From the NCBI GenBank assembly GCA_023663505.1, contig JAMPHH010000010.1, positions 13,749 through 77,748 of the forward strand: a stretch of DNA of 64,000 bases, in the 5' to 3' direction. The notes beneath the pieces were generated by a model, which saw only the letters and a list, made by a program, of their open reading frames with translations, did no database searches and had not been told where the DNA came from. The DNA is from Muribaculum sp. GTDB taxonomy: Bacteria > Bacillota > Clostridia > Lachnospirales > Lachnospiraceae. This document shows, in pieces, positions 7,658-16,528 of this stretch; the stretch's first letter is position 1; every line of letters begins with the position of its first letter. Made by a program: the position numbers and the translations under genes.

Positions 7658-10327
7658 TCACAATGTCCAACGGTTCTTGATTTTATTCTGCAGACGATAC
7701 AACGTGTTTAAGGCATCTAAGGGTGTTAATGTTGTCACCTCCACCTCCATCAGCTCCTTCAAAACGTCCTCGTCAGTCACTGTGTCAAAAAGTGACATCT
7801 GTGCCATATCCACCTCGTCATAGCTCAGCTTCCGTCCCGAGGAAGTCCTTTTGTCACTGCTTTCCTTGGTGTCCACGGCGATACTCTGCACCTTCTCCGT
7901 GATATCATTGTCCGAGAGCTGATCCGCGATCTCCTTGGCGCGGTCTATGACCATGTCAGGCACCCCCGCCAGCTTCGCCACCTGAATTCCATAGCTCCTG
8001 TCAGCGCCGCCCTTCACGATCTTTCTGAGGAACACGATGTCGTCTCCGCATTCCTTCACCGCGATACAGTAATTATTCACATTGCTCATTTTACCCTCAA
8101 GCTCCGTCAGCTCGTGATAATGAGTGGCAAAAAGGGTCTTCGCCCCGAGGAGCTTGCGGTTGCTGATGTGCTCGATCACCGCCCACGCTATGGAAAGTCC
8201 GTCAAAGGTGGAGGTTCCGCGCCCGATCTCGTCCAAAATTAACAGACTGTTGGCGGTGGCGTTGCGAAGGATATTCGCCACCTCGTTCATCTCCACCATG
8301 AAGGTAGACTGCCCGCTCGCCAGATCGTCCGAAGCGCCCACTCTGGTAAAGATCCTGTCCACGATACCCACGTTTGCGGACTTTGCGGGCACAAAACACC
8401 CAATCTGCGCCATGAGCACGATCAATGCCGACTGCCGCATATAGGTGGACTTGCCCGCCATGTTAGGTCCCGTGATCACGCTGATGCAGTGCTTTCCGTT
8501 ATCCAGAAAGGTGTCATTGGCGATAAACAGGTCATTGCTGATCATTTGCTCCACCACAGGGTGCCGCCCCGCCTTGATGTCGATGACTCCCTTTTCATTC
8601 AACTTGGGGCGCACATAATGATTGCGCTCCGACACCACGCTCAGGGAAGCGAAAACATCAAGTCTCGCGATCGCCTTCGCCGTCCGCTGAATGCGCTCTA
8701 TCTCCAATGCGATTGAATCCCTGATCTTACAGAACAGATCATATTCCAAGGTCTGCAGCTTGTCCTCCGCGTTTAAGATCGTGTCCTCCAGTTCCTTTAG
8801 TCTGGGGGTGGTATAACGCTCGGCATTCGCCAAGGTCTGTTTGCGCACATAATCCTCAGGCACAAGATTCTTATAGGAATTCGTCACCTCAAAATAATAT
8901 CCGAACACCTTGTTGTACTTGATGCGCAGGTTTTTGATCCCCGTGCGCTCTCTGTCCTGCTCCTCAAGCTGCGCCAACCAGTCCTTGCCGTCCCGCTTCG
9001 CGCTGCGCAGCATATCTATGGTCTCGTCAAAGCCGTCCTTGATCATGCCGCCCTCGCGAATCGTAATGGGCGGCTCCTCCTCAATCGCCTTTAAAATCAA
9101 TTGATAAATATCCTCAAGCCCGTCCATCTCCTCCTGCACCGATTGCAGCTCCTCCTTGGCAAAAGCCTTCAGGACAGTCTTGATATGGGGCAGCATCTCC
9201 AAGGAATTGCGAAAGGCGATCAAATCCCTCGGATTGGCGGTCTTGTAAGTCACCTTTGACAGCAATCTCTCCATATCATAAATGGGCCCCAGATACTCTC
9301 TGATCTCGTCCCGCGAGACGCTGTCCTTATTTAACTCCTCAATGGCGTCCAGACGCTTCTCCATCTCCTCCTTATTGATCAGGGGCTGTTCGATATAGCT
9401 GCGAAGCAGCCGCCCGCCCATAGCAGTCTTGGTCTTGTCCAAAACCCATAGCAGGGAGCCTCTTTTTTGCTTCTCGCGCAAGGTCTCCGTCAGCTCCAGA
9501 TTCCTCCTCGTGGAGCTGTCAAGCAGCATGTACTTACTGGTGATATAGGGGTAAATATGGGTAAAATGCTCCAAGCTGCTCTTTTGGGTCTCATAGAGGT
9601 ACTGTAAGAGTGCTCCCGCCGCGGTCATGCCGATTGGGAAGTCCTCAATGCCAAGCCCGATCAGGGTATTTACCTTAAAGTGCTTGAGCAGCACCTTTTT
9701 GCAGCCGTCGTCATCAAATACATGTGGCTCTAGGGCGTTCACGGAGATATGCAGTCTCCCCCGCAGATCATCGACGTCTGCTCCGCTGACCAGAAAGGCG
9801 TCATTACAGATGATTTCCGAGGGCTCGTATTTCATCAGCTCGTCCGTCAGCCGCCTTAAGTCCTCCACCTCCGTCACATAGTAATCCCCCGTGGTGACGT
9901 CAGCCGCCGAGAGCCCGATTCCCTCCGAAGTATAGGCGATGCACATCAGGAAATTATTCTTGGACTCCTCCAGGGATTGCATGTTCAGATTCGTTCCCGG
10001 CGTGACAATGCGCACAATATCGCGTTTCACGAGTCCCTTTGCCAGCTTGGGGTCCTCGAGCTGTTCACAGATTGCGACCTTGTATCCCCGACTCACCAGC
10101 TTGGTGAGATATCCTTCCACCGCGTGGTAGGGCACACCGCACATTGGTGCCCGCTCATCCTGCCCGCAGGCTCTCCCCGTCAGGGTCAGCTCCAATTCCT
10201 TGGAGACTGTCTTGGCATCTTCAAAAAACATCTCATAGAAGTCTCCCAGACGATAGAATAATATACAGTCAGGACACTGCTTCTTGGTTTCCATATATTG
10301 TTGCATCATGGGAGTTAATTCCGACAC
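7658..10327 (-). CDS. mutS: DNA mismatch repair protein MutS
   Basis: Recognises base mismatches and small loops and recruits MutL. The N-terminal mismatch-binding domain has the Phe-x-Glu motif in LGDFYEMF (near residue 26), then connector, lever and clamp regions; the ABC ATPase has Walker A GPNMAGKSTYMRQ (near residue 620), LILDEIGRGTSTFDG and the signature region DDLASGQSTFMVEM. I place the start at the GTG at 10327 (protein begins VSELTPMMQQYMETK) because AGGAG lies 8 bases upstream; a TTG at 10357 is the alternative. About 889 residues, full length. First gene of the mutS-orf-mutL-miaA operon. Confidence 0.97.
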   Translation of the reverse strand: MSELTPMMQQYMETKKQCPDCILFYRLGDFYEMFFEDAKTVSKELELTLTGRACGQDERAPMCGVPYHAVEGYLTKLVSRGYKVAICEQLEDPKLAKGLVKRDIVRIVTPGTNLNMQSLEESKNNFLMCIAYTSEGIGLSAADVTTGDYYVTEVEDLRRLTDELMKYEPSEIICNDAFLVSGADVDDLRGRLHISVNALEPHVFDDDGCKKVLLKHFKVNTLIGLGIEDFPIGMTAAGALLQYLYETQKSSLEHFTHIYPYITSKYMLLDSSTRRNLELTETLREKQKRGSLLWVLDKTKTAMGGRLLRSYIEQPLINKEEMEKRLDAIEELNKDSVSRDEIREYLGPIYDMERLLSKVTYKTANPRDLIAFRNSLEMLPHIKTVLKAFAKEELQSVQEEMDGLEDIYQLILKAIEEEPPITIREGGMIKDGFDETIDMLRSAKRDGKDWLAQLEEQDRERTGIKNLRIKYNKVFGYYFEVTNSYKNLVPEDYVRKQTLANAERYTTPRLKELEDTILNAEDKLQTLEYDLFCKIRDSIALEIERIQRTAKAIARLDVFASLSVVSERNHYVRPKLNEKGVIDIKAGRHPVVEQMISNDLFIANDTFLDNGKHCISVITGPNMAGKSTYMRQSALIVLMAQIGCFVPAKSANVGIVDRIFTRVGASDDLASGQSTFMVEMNEVANILRNATANSLLILDEIGRGTSTFDGLSIAWAVIEHISNRKLLGAKTLFATHYHELTELEGKMSNVNNYCIAVKECGDDIVFLRKIVKGGADRSYGIQVAKLAGVPDMVIDRAKEIADQLSDNDITEKVQSIAVDTKESSDKRTSSGRKLSYDEVDMAQMSLFDTVTDEDVLKELMEVEVTTLTPLDALNTLYRLQNKIKNRWTL

Positions 10328-10504
10328 GTTTTCCACTCCTGTTCTTATGTATTCCAAGCATGGTCATAGCATCTGCGGCTCTGTGTGCGTCACGATCCGT
10401 TTTGGGTTCGGCGGAGCTTGTCATGCCCCGCCCGTGTATGCATGGCGTGGATTTCTCTGACGCCGCACAAAGAGAGAATGCACAAAACCTATGCATTCGT
10501 TCGT

Positions 10505-10533
10505 ATAATACCACAAAATGTGGGGTTTGTAAA
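10505..10533 (-). promoter_or_regulatory. Promoter of the mutS operon with palindromic spacer
   Basis: Minus strand TTTACA, 17 bases, TATTAT, a good sigma-A match about 180 bases before mutS. The spacer ends with CCACATTTTGTGG, a perfect palindrome with a 3-base centre (10511-10523) that could be an operator. No regulator is assigned. Confidence 0.5.
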
Positions 10534-10547
10534 GCAACTCGGTGTGT

Positions 10548-11048
10548 TTGTTTTATGGTGATATCGGGTGAGGGGGAGGCTTCATGGGTTGGAAGGTCTA
10601 GGTGGAGGCGTGGTTGGTTTTGTTTGGTTCAGGCTTGGTTCTGGTTAGATCTGATTGGTTCTGGCTTGGGGCGGCGGGAGAGAACTGGGAGGAGTTTTGC
10701 GGGCGGGCTGCGGTTGGGTGTTTTCTAATAGTGCGGGGAGGGGGATTGCAATTTGCGGGTCGGCTCTAAGGTGCATCCATGCACCTAGAGCCTGAAATGC
10801 GCATCCGTGCGCATTTCTCCCTAGTGTCTGAACGCACTATAAGAAAACGCTCCAACCTCCGCCGAAGCCCGCAAAACTCCTCCCAGTCCTCTCCCGCCTC
10901 GGTAGCTGAACGAAACAGGTATGCAGGGCTTATAAATTATATATGGCTGAACTGTTACTGTATTGGTATCAGTTCAGCCATCAGTACCGCAAGACTATCA
11001 GTAAAGGATATCATATACATCAAATTCTTTTGTATCGGCATTATATTT
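10548..11048. repeat. Repeat family copy A (left border of accessory island)
   Basis: About 500 bases, strongly G/T-rich on the plus strand in its left part. The left part recurs at 13280-13460 (copy B) and the right 138 bases at 21836-21973 (copy C). The right part contains a hairpin with 12-bp arms (10943-10954 and 10970-10981, loop 15) and the last codons of the lipoprotein gene. Copy B lacks the internal palindromic block 10693-10900. No ORF in it looks coding except the lipoprotein tail. Otherwise the stretch between mutS and the lipoprotein gene holds nothing I recognise. Confidence 0.75.
10670..10900. repeat. Nested long inverted repeat
   Basis: Imperfect arms of about 65-70 bases (10670-10735 and 10833-10900) enclose about 95 bases. 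The enclosed part holds two more hairpins: 10762-10792 (GGCTCTA and GGTGCAT pairing with ATGCACC and TAGAGCC) and 10794-10817 (GAAATGCGCA, loop TCCG, TGCGCATTTC). The block is absent from the otherwise similar copy B, as if it were inserted in A or deleted from B. Confidence 0.7.
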
Positions 11049-11840
11049 CAGTAAAAGTAATATAGTGCCATCAACATCATCAATGGAATCGTTTCCCCAT
11101 ATTGGCATTTCAAAATACACATTTCCCTCTGCATCCAACATTGGGACACCGCCAAAATCACTATTGTCATAGTTTATATTGCCCTCGGGAAATAGTTTTT
11201 TGAAGTCTTTGTCCCCCTTTACAAGCTTTTTCGCCTGTTCCCTTTGCTTTTCCGTCAGCCTAATGCTGCATTCACCTTGTGAATTTGAATCATTAAATGA
11301 ATCATCATATGAGTCAAAGATATGTATCCGTTCTCCGTTTTCTAAGTCATAAGCATATACCCATGGTGCAGACTGAAATCCTCCACTGTCCGTACTGCCG
11401 ATGATTACCACGTCCGGAGCTCCGTCTGTAATATCCACATAAAACGCCTTCAAATCAGGCGGTTCATTGTAGAGACGCGCTTCAAAATCATCCACCTCTT
11501 GACCATTTGCGTAAACAGTGTATCTCGCCGATAATTCCTCAAGCATCTCTACCTTTATGCTGACATCAGTATTATATCTTTCAACATCCCATTCGTCATC
11601 AAATTCAAATGTCCAGACCTTGCCGGACGAATCTTCATTCATCACTCCACCATAACGGTCTGTCCAACAATCAGGATAATCTCTTACGGAACTGCTTATC
11701 AAGGAAGTAAACCTGTTATAAATGTAATAATAATCATATTGCTGCGCTTCCCCCTGTGACATAGAATCCTCATTCTTTCCACAGCCACAACAGCAAGAAA
11801 GAAAGAAAAAATATAATGATAAAAAATATATTTTTTTCAT
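10998..11840 (-). CDS. Hypothetical lipoprotein
   Basis: 280-residue exported lipoprotein of unknown function. It has an N-terminal signal MKKIYFLSLYFFFLS followed by a cysteine-rich lipobox region (SCCCGC), so the mature protein should be anchored outside the membrane. The body is acidic and aromatic, with YDYYYIYNRFTSL, VDITDGAPDVVIIGSTDSGG and a C-terminal ILLLLKYNADTKEFDVYDILY. The style suggests a beta-rich repeat fold of the FG-GAP/VCBS kind (DITDGAPDVVI), a weak inference. AGGAGG lies 7 bases before the ATG; the gap to the SleB-like gene is 10 bases, so the two are co-transcribed. Its last 17 codons recur as a remnant at 21921-21972. Confidence 0.75.
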   Translation of the reverse strand: MKKIYFLSLYFFFLSCCCGCGKNEDSMSQGEAQQYDYYYIYNRFTSLISSSVRDYPDCWTDRYGGVMNEDSSGKVWTFEFDDEWDVERYNTDVSIKVEMLEELSARYTVYANGQEVDDFEARLYNEPPDLKAFYVDITDGAPDVVIIGSTDSGGFQSAPWVYAYDLENGERIHIFDSYDDSFNDSNSQGECSIRLTEKQREQAKKLVKGDKDFKKLFPEGNINYDNSDFGGVPMLDAEGNVYFEMPIWGNDSIDDVDGTILLLLKYNADTKEFDVYDILY

Positions 11841-11850
11841 TCACCACCTC

Positions 11851-13203
11851 CTAGTCGTGATAGAAATAGACATTATATTTTTTCTCCCCTTCCGTACATA
11901 ATTTTTTCAAACCACTTACTGTTGTGGCAGTTCCTTTTCCCGCAATGCAGGCATTCGTTATGGCAGTATCATTTGAATCATATCTAACATACAATGCTCC
12001 GTTTTTTTCAAATACTCCGCTTGTTTTTCCCAAACTATCTGCACTACGAAAATATAGCTGATTCGTTATTCCCTTTGGTTTAGGAGATACCGAATCCCAA
12101 CAAGCTTCTGAATCATTTGTTAAAATCAAACATGCCAAATAAACTGCATTTCTCCATAATGTCTCCCTAGGGTTTTGCTGTTGTATCGCCACATCGTTAT
12201 TTTTTCCTGTAAATTGCAATTTCGCCGTGATAATCCCCCTAATGGAAGACGGGAATTTATTGGAATGGTATCTATTTAAAATAACCCATGCAATGGCATT
12301 TTGATCCTGTGTTCTAGCACAGTTTTCTCCATAAATCGTCCTCGCCACAATCTCAACCGTTGCCGTTCCGCTTTGACTATAATAATTTTCATCTTTTTCC
12401 GCATTAAAAGTAGCATTTTCCAACAACTCGTCTGCCCAAAGCTCTGCCGCAATGTCATCGTCCTCATAAGTTAAAGGCATAATGCCATCCTCAGGAATTA
12501 CAGAAAAAGGGTTTGTCTCAGATAAATATATGTCGTTTTCTTTCATACCGACAATCTTATTCACCTTTACATCATCATAAACCCCATTTGAATAATACCA
12601 CCCTGTTTCATCATCCAGATATGTACCATAACCTCTGATTTTGTTATAATTACCCAAGAACACTTCCTCATCATTTGAGATCCACTGCCGACCATTATAT
12701 TCCATAACATCTATTACTTGCAATCCGTTATAAATATACCTCACTATTTCGGTTCCCGATTCGTCTGTAATACCCGTAATCTGGTGTGCATCCCATATAT
12801 AGATATAGCTTTGGTTATCAATTTTAAACCCAACATACCTATATTTGTGATTTGATTCATCGTATTCGCTAAAATACTGAATCACCTTATCATCTCTAAC
12901 CTCTTTGACAAGAATTCCATCTTCATATGTAAAGTAACAAGTATTCTGACCTTGTTTTGATATTCTTTCACCATTTTCATACTCTGCAATAAAAACTATA
13001 TTGCCATTGTCAAGCACCTTAACTATATTGCCATTGTCAATGTCAATGTCATAACCACCATCATAAACATCGCAGTTCGCTTGCTCTAATGGCTGCTCTA
13101 CTGCTTTTGCTGTCAGATGTGGTATACAAAATACGCCTCCCAACATCACTGCTGCCATTATAAAAGCCACAATCTTTTTTAATTTGATTTTTAAAATTCT
13201 CAT
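11851..13203 (-). CDS. Exported SleB-like cell wall hydrolase with N-terminal YD-type repeats
   Basis: 450 residues. Signal peptide about 1-35 (IVAFIMAAVMLGGVFCIPHLTAKA). Residues about 40-220 are short tyrosine/glycine/aspartate repeats (YDGGYDIDIDNGNIV, YEDGILVKEV, YIYNGLQVIDVMEYNG) like RHS/YD repeats. Residues about 275-440 match the SleB/CwlJ hydrolase domain: VARTIYGENC, QNAIAWVILNRYHS, KFPSSIRGIIT and LQFTG, with the expected catalytic Glu in YGE. It would cut peptidoglycan outside the cell. The combination of YD repeats with SleB is not the spore-germination type. It is preceded by its own promoter and followed by the lipoprotein gene 10 bases downstream. Confidence 0.85.
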   Translation of the reverse strand: MRILKIKLKKIVAFIMAAVMLGGVFCIPHLTAKAVEQPLEQANCDVYDGGYDIDIDNGNIVKVLDNGNIVFIAEYENGERISKQGQNTCYFTYEDGILVKEVRDDKVIQYFSEYDESNHKYRYVGFKIDNQSYIYIWDAHQITGITDESGTEIVRYIYNGLQVIDVMEYNGRQWISNDEEVFLGNYNKIRGYGTYLDDETGWYYSNGVYDDVKVNKIVGMKENDIYLSETNPFSVIPEDGIMPLTYEDDDIAAELWADELLENATFNAEKDENYYSQSGTATVEIVARTIYGENCARTQDQNAIAWVILNRYHSNKFPSSIRGIITAKLQFTGKNNDVAIQQQNPRETLWRNAVYLACLILTNDSEACWDSVSPKPKGITNQLYFRSADSLGKTSGVFEKNGALYVRYDSNDTAITNACIAGKGTATTVSGLKKLCTEGEKKYNVYFYHD

Positions 13204-13236
13204 GTTTGTACCTCCTATCGCATTTTATTTTTTTCT

Positions 13237-13265
13237 ATTATAACAAACTCAACCAAACTTCGCAA
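13237..13265 (-). promoter_or_regulatory. Promoter of the hydrolase-lipoprotein operon
   Basis: Minus strand TTGCGA, 17 bases, TATAAT, about 30 bases before the ATG at 13203, with AGGAGG in between. Confidence 0.6.
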
Positions 13266-13279
13266 CCATTTGCTGCATA

Positions 13280-13460
13280 TTGTTTATTTTATGGTGATAT
13301 CGGGTGAGGGGGAGGCTTCATGAACCGGGAGTTCTAGGTGGAGGCGTGGTTGGTTCTGGTTAGATATGATTGGTTTTGGCTTGGGGCGGCGGGAGATGAC
13401 TGGGTAGCTGAAGGAAACAGGTATGTAGGGCTTGTAAATTATTGTATGGCTGAACTGTTT
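13280..13460. repeat. Repeat family copy B
   Basis: Matches copy A from its left end (TTATGGTGATATCGGG) through the G/T-rich segment, then joins ACTGGG directly to TAGCTGAA, skipping the nested palindrome. It continues into CAGGTATGTAGGGCTTGTAAATTATTGTATGG's counterpart and stops after TGGCTGAACTGTTT, so it has only the left arm of the 12-bp hairpin. It occupies most of the gap 13204-13507; nothing else is seen there apart from the promoter. Confidence 0.7.
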
Positions 13461-13507
13461 CATCTGGTTATTTTGCTTGAAATTTCAAGCAGTCCTTATA
13501 TGTCTTG

Positions 13508-14260
13508 TTAAATTTGCTTCTTGTTGGATTTATTTTCCAGTTTTTTATCCAAAACATACATTCCCTTTATTATTATGACAATAAGCGCTATCATAAGACC
13601 TGATATAATCCATTTGATGACGCTCATATGCGATTCAGATTCCTTGTGCTCGCCATAATCTTTAGGCAGATTTGCGCTAAATTCGATAATCTCACTGTCT
13701 GAGTCATTCGCTATGATGCCACTGTAACATTCACCTTTTCCGGTATTAGTCTTCATGAGAACAGCTAAATAATATTGCTGTCGCCCTTCAAGCTTGTGCA
13801 AGACATTGTCCACATAATCCAGCTTAGTATCATACCATTCAGAATCATCAATATACTGGTATCCATCATCATGATATGCGTACAAAAGGGAACAGCATTC
13901 CTGACAATCGGCTTCTTCCGCATAATAGTTTATACGACTTTCCTTAAAGTCCATATATGTATTTTGGGGAAGGATCATAGAATATGCTGTCACACATTTA
14001 AAAATAGCATATTCCGAATAATATTTTACATCCTCTGCATCAATCGGCAACTCCTCTTTAAAATAGAATGAGCCATAGCTCTCCCGTACCCTGCGGTCAT
14101 CAAGATATACTTGATAATTTTTAAAATTTTTTCTTGTCACGGGGGTAAATTCCTTAAGGAAAACAAACACTCCTAAAAATCCCATAAATACAGTAATAAG
14201 GAAAATCCATTTTAGTATGATGAATACCATATCTAAAACTCGTTCTATTTTTTTCCGCAT
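13508..14260 (-). CDS. Hypothetical membrane protein, divergent member of the six-gene paralogue family
   Basis: 250 residues with one membrane helix near the N-terminus (about 12-35) and a second near the C-terminus (about 212-235) with a Lys/Asn-rich tail; the middle should be outside the cell. It shares with the 210- and 205-residue neighbours the order: T-x-F-x-Y after the helix, ELP, KYY, a short AYS-x-x-LP block, DGYQYIDDSEW, a YY block, CYSGIIANDSDSEIIEFS. The second helix is unique to this member. AGGAGG-like site GGAGGT before the ATG. It is the distal member of the array behind the large surface protein; a role in protection from that protein is an inference only. Confidence 0.7.
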   Translation of the reverse strand: MRKKIERVLDMVFIILKWIFLITVFMGFLGVFVFLKEFTPVTRKNFKNYQVYLDDRRVRESYGSFYFKEELPIDAEDVKYYSEYAIFKCVTAYSMILPQNTYMDFKESRINYYAEEADCQECCSLLYAYHDDGYQYIDDSEWYDTKLDYVDNVLHKLEGRQQYYLAVLMKTNTGKGECYSGIIANDSDSEIIEFSANLPKDYGEHKESESHMSVIKWIISGLMIALIVIIIKGMYVLDKKLENKSNKKQI

Positions 14261-14303
14261 GGATACCTCCGTCAGTCATGTCTTGCTATCAAATGGTGAA
14301 CAG

Positions 14304-14936
14304 TTAAAAACGCCATTTGTCATGATTTACAACCTCGACACTGAACTCTATGAATTCATGGGTGTCATCGTTCAATATCACGCCATTGTAACACATGGTA
14401 TCATGGTAGTCACTGCGTATGACTGCAAAGTAATAATATTTGTCTTTTGCCTCCGGTTCCTCAACAACCTCGTTGATAAACGCCAAATCCTCCTCACTAA
14501 CTATTTCGTCAGCGCACCATTTAGGATCGTCAATATAACAATAGCCTTCTTCCTGAAATGAAAAAATAATATTTTCTAATGAAAATTCTTCTTCCATTTC
14601 TCGAAAAAAATCCATACGTTCATCAAGAAGTGTTTTAAACGATTCCTCCGGCAGAGTTGTAGAATATGCGGCAAAGGCTTCCCATGATTCGTGATGCCAG
14701 TAATATTTTGGTTCAGCAGCTCCCATTGGCAGTTCATCTAAAAAATAATCCTTGCACTTATAATTTTTCAACAATGTACTATATGACTGGTAATTTGCGA
14801 ACTGTGTACTCGTCCAAGGTATAATATAGGCAAATATCCCATGCCACAGAACACACGCGTATAATGCAGCATACATAACAAAACATAAGGATAACACGGC
14901 AATAAATCCGATTATTAATTTCTTACGTCTGTTCAT
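14304..14936 (-). CDS. Membrane-anchored paralogue, 210 residues (copy 3, oldest)
   Basis: One membrane helix (about 8-30) then an extracytoplasmic domain of about 175 residues. Family landmarks: F-x-x-YQSY (about 48), ELPM, EPKYYWHHESWEAF, GYCYIDDPKWC, EEDLAFINEVV and the C-terminal CYNGVILNDDTHEFIEFS. It is clearly the same gene as the copies at 15846 and 17393 but differs throughout, so it duplicated earlier. GGAGG lies 7 bases before the ATG; 43 bases separate it from the 250-residue gene downstream. No known domain recognised. Candidate immunity protein by context (see the large surface protein). Confidence 0.7.
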   Translation of the reverse strand: MNRRKKLIIGFIAVLSLCFVMYAALYACVLWHGIFAYIIPWTSTQFANYQSYSTLLKNYKCKDYFLDELPMGAAEPKYYWHHESWEAFAAYSTTLPEESFKTLLDERMDFFREMEEEFSLENIIFSFQEEGYCYIDDPKWCADEIVSEEDLAFINEVVEEPEAKDKYYYFAVIRSDYHDTMCYNGVILNDDTHEFIEFSVEVVNHDKWRF

Positions 14937-14984
14937 TTACAACCTCCGTCCTCACAGAACATGCCAAAACACCTAATGCTCTAA

Positions 14985-15602
14985 TCATGCATCACCCACG
15001 CCAAAGAGACCATTATCATGGTACAAATAAAAAATCAGCTCTTTTGTTTCGTCATTGCAGATAATTCCCCGTGTAGAAAAACCGTTTGACATCTCTGACT
15101 TATAATCAAAGACACAGGAATATTCCTCCAAATCCTTACTGCATACATTATCCACAAACATAAGGTCTTCCGCCTCCATAAACTCCTTGGTTACTTTCCT
15201 TGGTTCCCCTTCGTCCCACAAATATATATGTATCCCCGCATGTCCTTCCTCAATCCATTTGCCCATTTCCTCCACGTATTTCTGCTTCTGCTCCTCGTAT
15301 GCTTCTTCCTCCAGTTGAAAGGAAACCGCACTCTGCCTGTCAAAATCTACGGAGTAATGATAATATTTCTCTCCGACAGCTGACGGAAGACTTTCATCAG
15401 GGAAAAAATTGCTTGCTGCCTTTATCCGAAAGTCCTCATAGCTGTCAAATTTCTTCCGTTCAATGGGGACGATATCCTTCAAAAATTCGTATGCGACAAA
15501 AATAAAACCTATAAATAAAAAACTGACTAGCACAATTGAACCAATAAGCACAAAACGGTCAAAAGCATCCATTAAAAATTTTATAATTCGTTTTGGCATC
15601 AT
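14985..15602 (-). CDS. Membrane-anchored paralogue, 205 residues (sub-family 2, copy 1)
   Basis: One membrane helix (about 16-40) and an extracytoplasmic domain. It shares with the 201-residue gene at 16529 the blocks IVPIERKKFDSYEDF, GEKYYHYSVDFDRQSAVSFQLEE, YLWDEGEPRKVTKEFMEAED, LMFVDNVCSK and ELIFYLYHDNGLFGVGDA. The order F-x-x-Y, YY, AVSF, FVDNV, GIICND, ELIF shows it is a distant relative of the 210-residue family. The segment about 100-135 differs most between the two copies. Starts with two Met codons after GCGAGGGTAA. Function unknown. Confidence 0.7.
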   Translation of the reverse strand: MMPKRIIKFLMDAFDRFVLIGSIVLVSFLFIGFIFVAYEFLKDIVPIERKKFDSYEDFRIKAASNFFPDESLPSAVGEKYYHYSVDFDRQSAVSFQLEEEAYEEQKQKYVEEMGKWIEEGHAGIHIYLWDEGEPRKVTKEFMEAEDLMFVDNVCSKDLEEYSCVFDYKSEMSNGFSTRGIICNDETKELIFYLYHDNGLFGVGDA

Positions 15603-15845
15603 TTACCCTCGCATATCCTTGGCTTCCACTATCTATATACTCATCGTTGATTTAATTAATTGTATCACATAAAATAAAAACTGTCTCTATCTACTTTTCG
15701 CCCAATTCAAAATGCAGACAAGGTTTGAGGTATATCCCCAAACCCTGTCTGCATTTTCTGTCCAAGAGGAAATATCTTACCTCATCTCACCCCGTGCAGA
15801 GATTCCTTTCAGCCTTTCCTTGCCCTCACCCCATACAACGGAGAG
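15603..15845 (-). terminator. Intergenic region with strong hairpin (copy 1)
   Basis: No gene. A hairpin at 15709-15757 has about 22-bp arms with two mismatches that can form G-U pairs in RNA, followed on the minus strand by TTTT and an A/T-poor stretch. It may act as a partial terminator between array units. The sequence 15672-15905 is almost identical to 17219-17452, showing a 1,547-base tandem duplication. Confidence 0.5.
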
Positions 15846-16478
15846 TCAATGATGCCATTTGTCAGGATCTACCACATCGACGCTAAATTCTATGAATTCA
15901 TGGGTGTCATCGTTCAATATAACCCCGTTGTAACATGTGCCATCAGTTGTATTGATGCGCAGGACTACAAAGTAATAGTATTGGTTGTTTACTTTCGGAT
16001 TCCTAACCACCTTGTTAATAAACGCCAATTCCTCCTCAGTAATTATTTCATTGTCACACCATTTAGGATTGTCAATATAACAATAACCATCTTTCTGCAA
16101 CGAATAAATAATACTGCGTGTTGAAAATTCTTCTTCCTGTTCATAATAGAAATCCTGACGCTCGTCAGACAGTTTTTTTAAATTTTCCTCTGGCAGAATT
16201 GTAGAATAAGCTACAAATGCCTCCCATGACTCATGGTGCCAATAATATTTCGGTTCTGCGGCTTCCATCGGCAGTTCATTTAAAAATTGGTCAAGGCTCC
16301 TATAATTTTTCAAGAATGAACTATATGACTGGTAATCAGTAAACTGCGTCCTTGTCCATGGCACAATATGGGAAAATATACCATGCCACAGAACATACAT
16401 GCATAATGCGGCAAACAGGACACAACATAAGGATAACACGGCAATAAATCCGATTATTAATTTCTTACGTCTGTTCAT
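15846..16478 (-). CDS. Membrane-anchored paralogue, 210 residues (copy 2)
   Basis: Same architecture as the copies at 14304 and 17393: membrane helix 8-30, extracytoplasmic domain after it. Against the 17393 copy, residues 1-90 and about 170-210 are nearly identical (one change at residue 73), while about 93-120 and 149-168 carry clustered changes. That pattern fits recombination or diversification of the middle after a recent duplication. GGAGG before the ATG. Distance to the 201-residue gene upstream is 50 bases. Function unknown; candidate immunity protein. Confidence 0.7.
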   Translation of the reverse strand: MNRRKKLIIGFIAVLSLCCVLFAALCMYVLWHGIFSHIVPWTRTQFTDYQSYSSFLKNYRSLDQFLNELPMEAAEPKYYWHHESWEAFVAYSTILPEENLKKLSDERQDFYYEQEEEFSTRSIIYSLQKDGYCYIDNPKWCDNEIITEEELAFINKVVRNPKVNNQYYYFVVLRINTTDGTCYNGVILNDDTHEFIEFSVDVVDPDKWHH

Positions 16479-16528
16479 TTACAACCTCCGTCCTCACAGA
16501 ACATACCAAAACACCTGCGATGCCCTAA

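Noticed and set aside
10144..10728. Plus-strand open frame of 194 codons near the mutS start
   Set aside because: It spans the antisense of mutS, the promoter and the G/T-rich repeat, with no ribosome site and biased composition.
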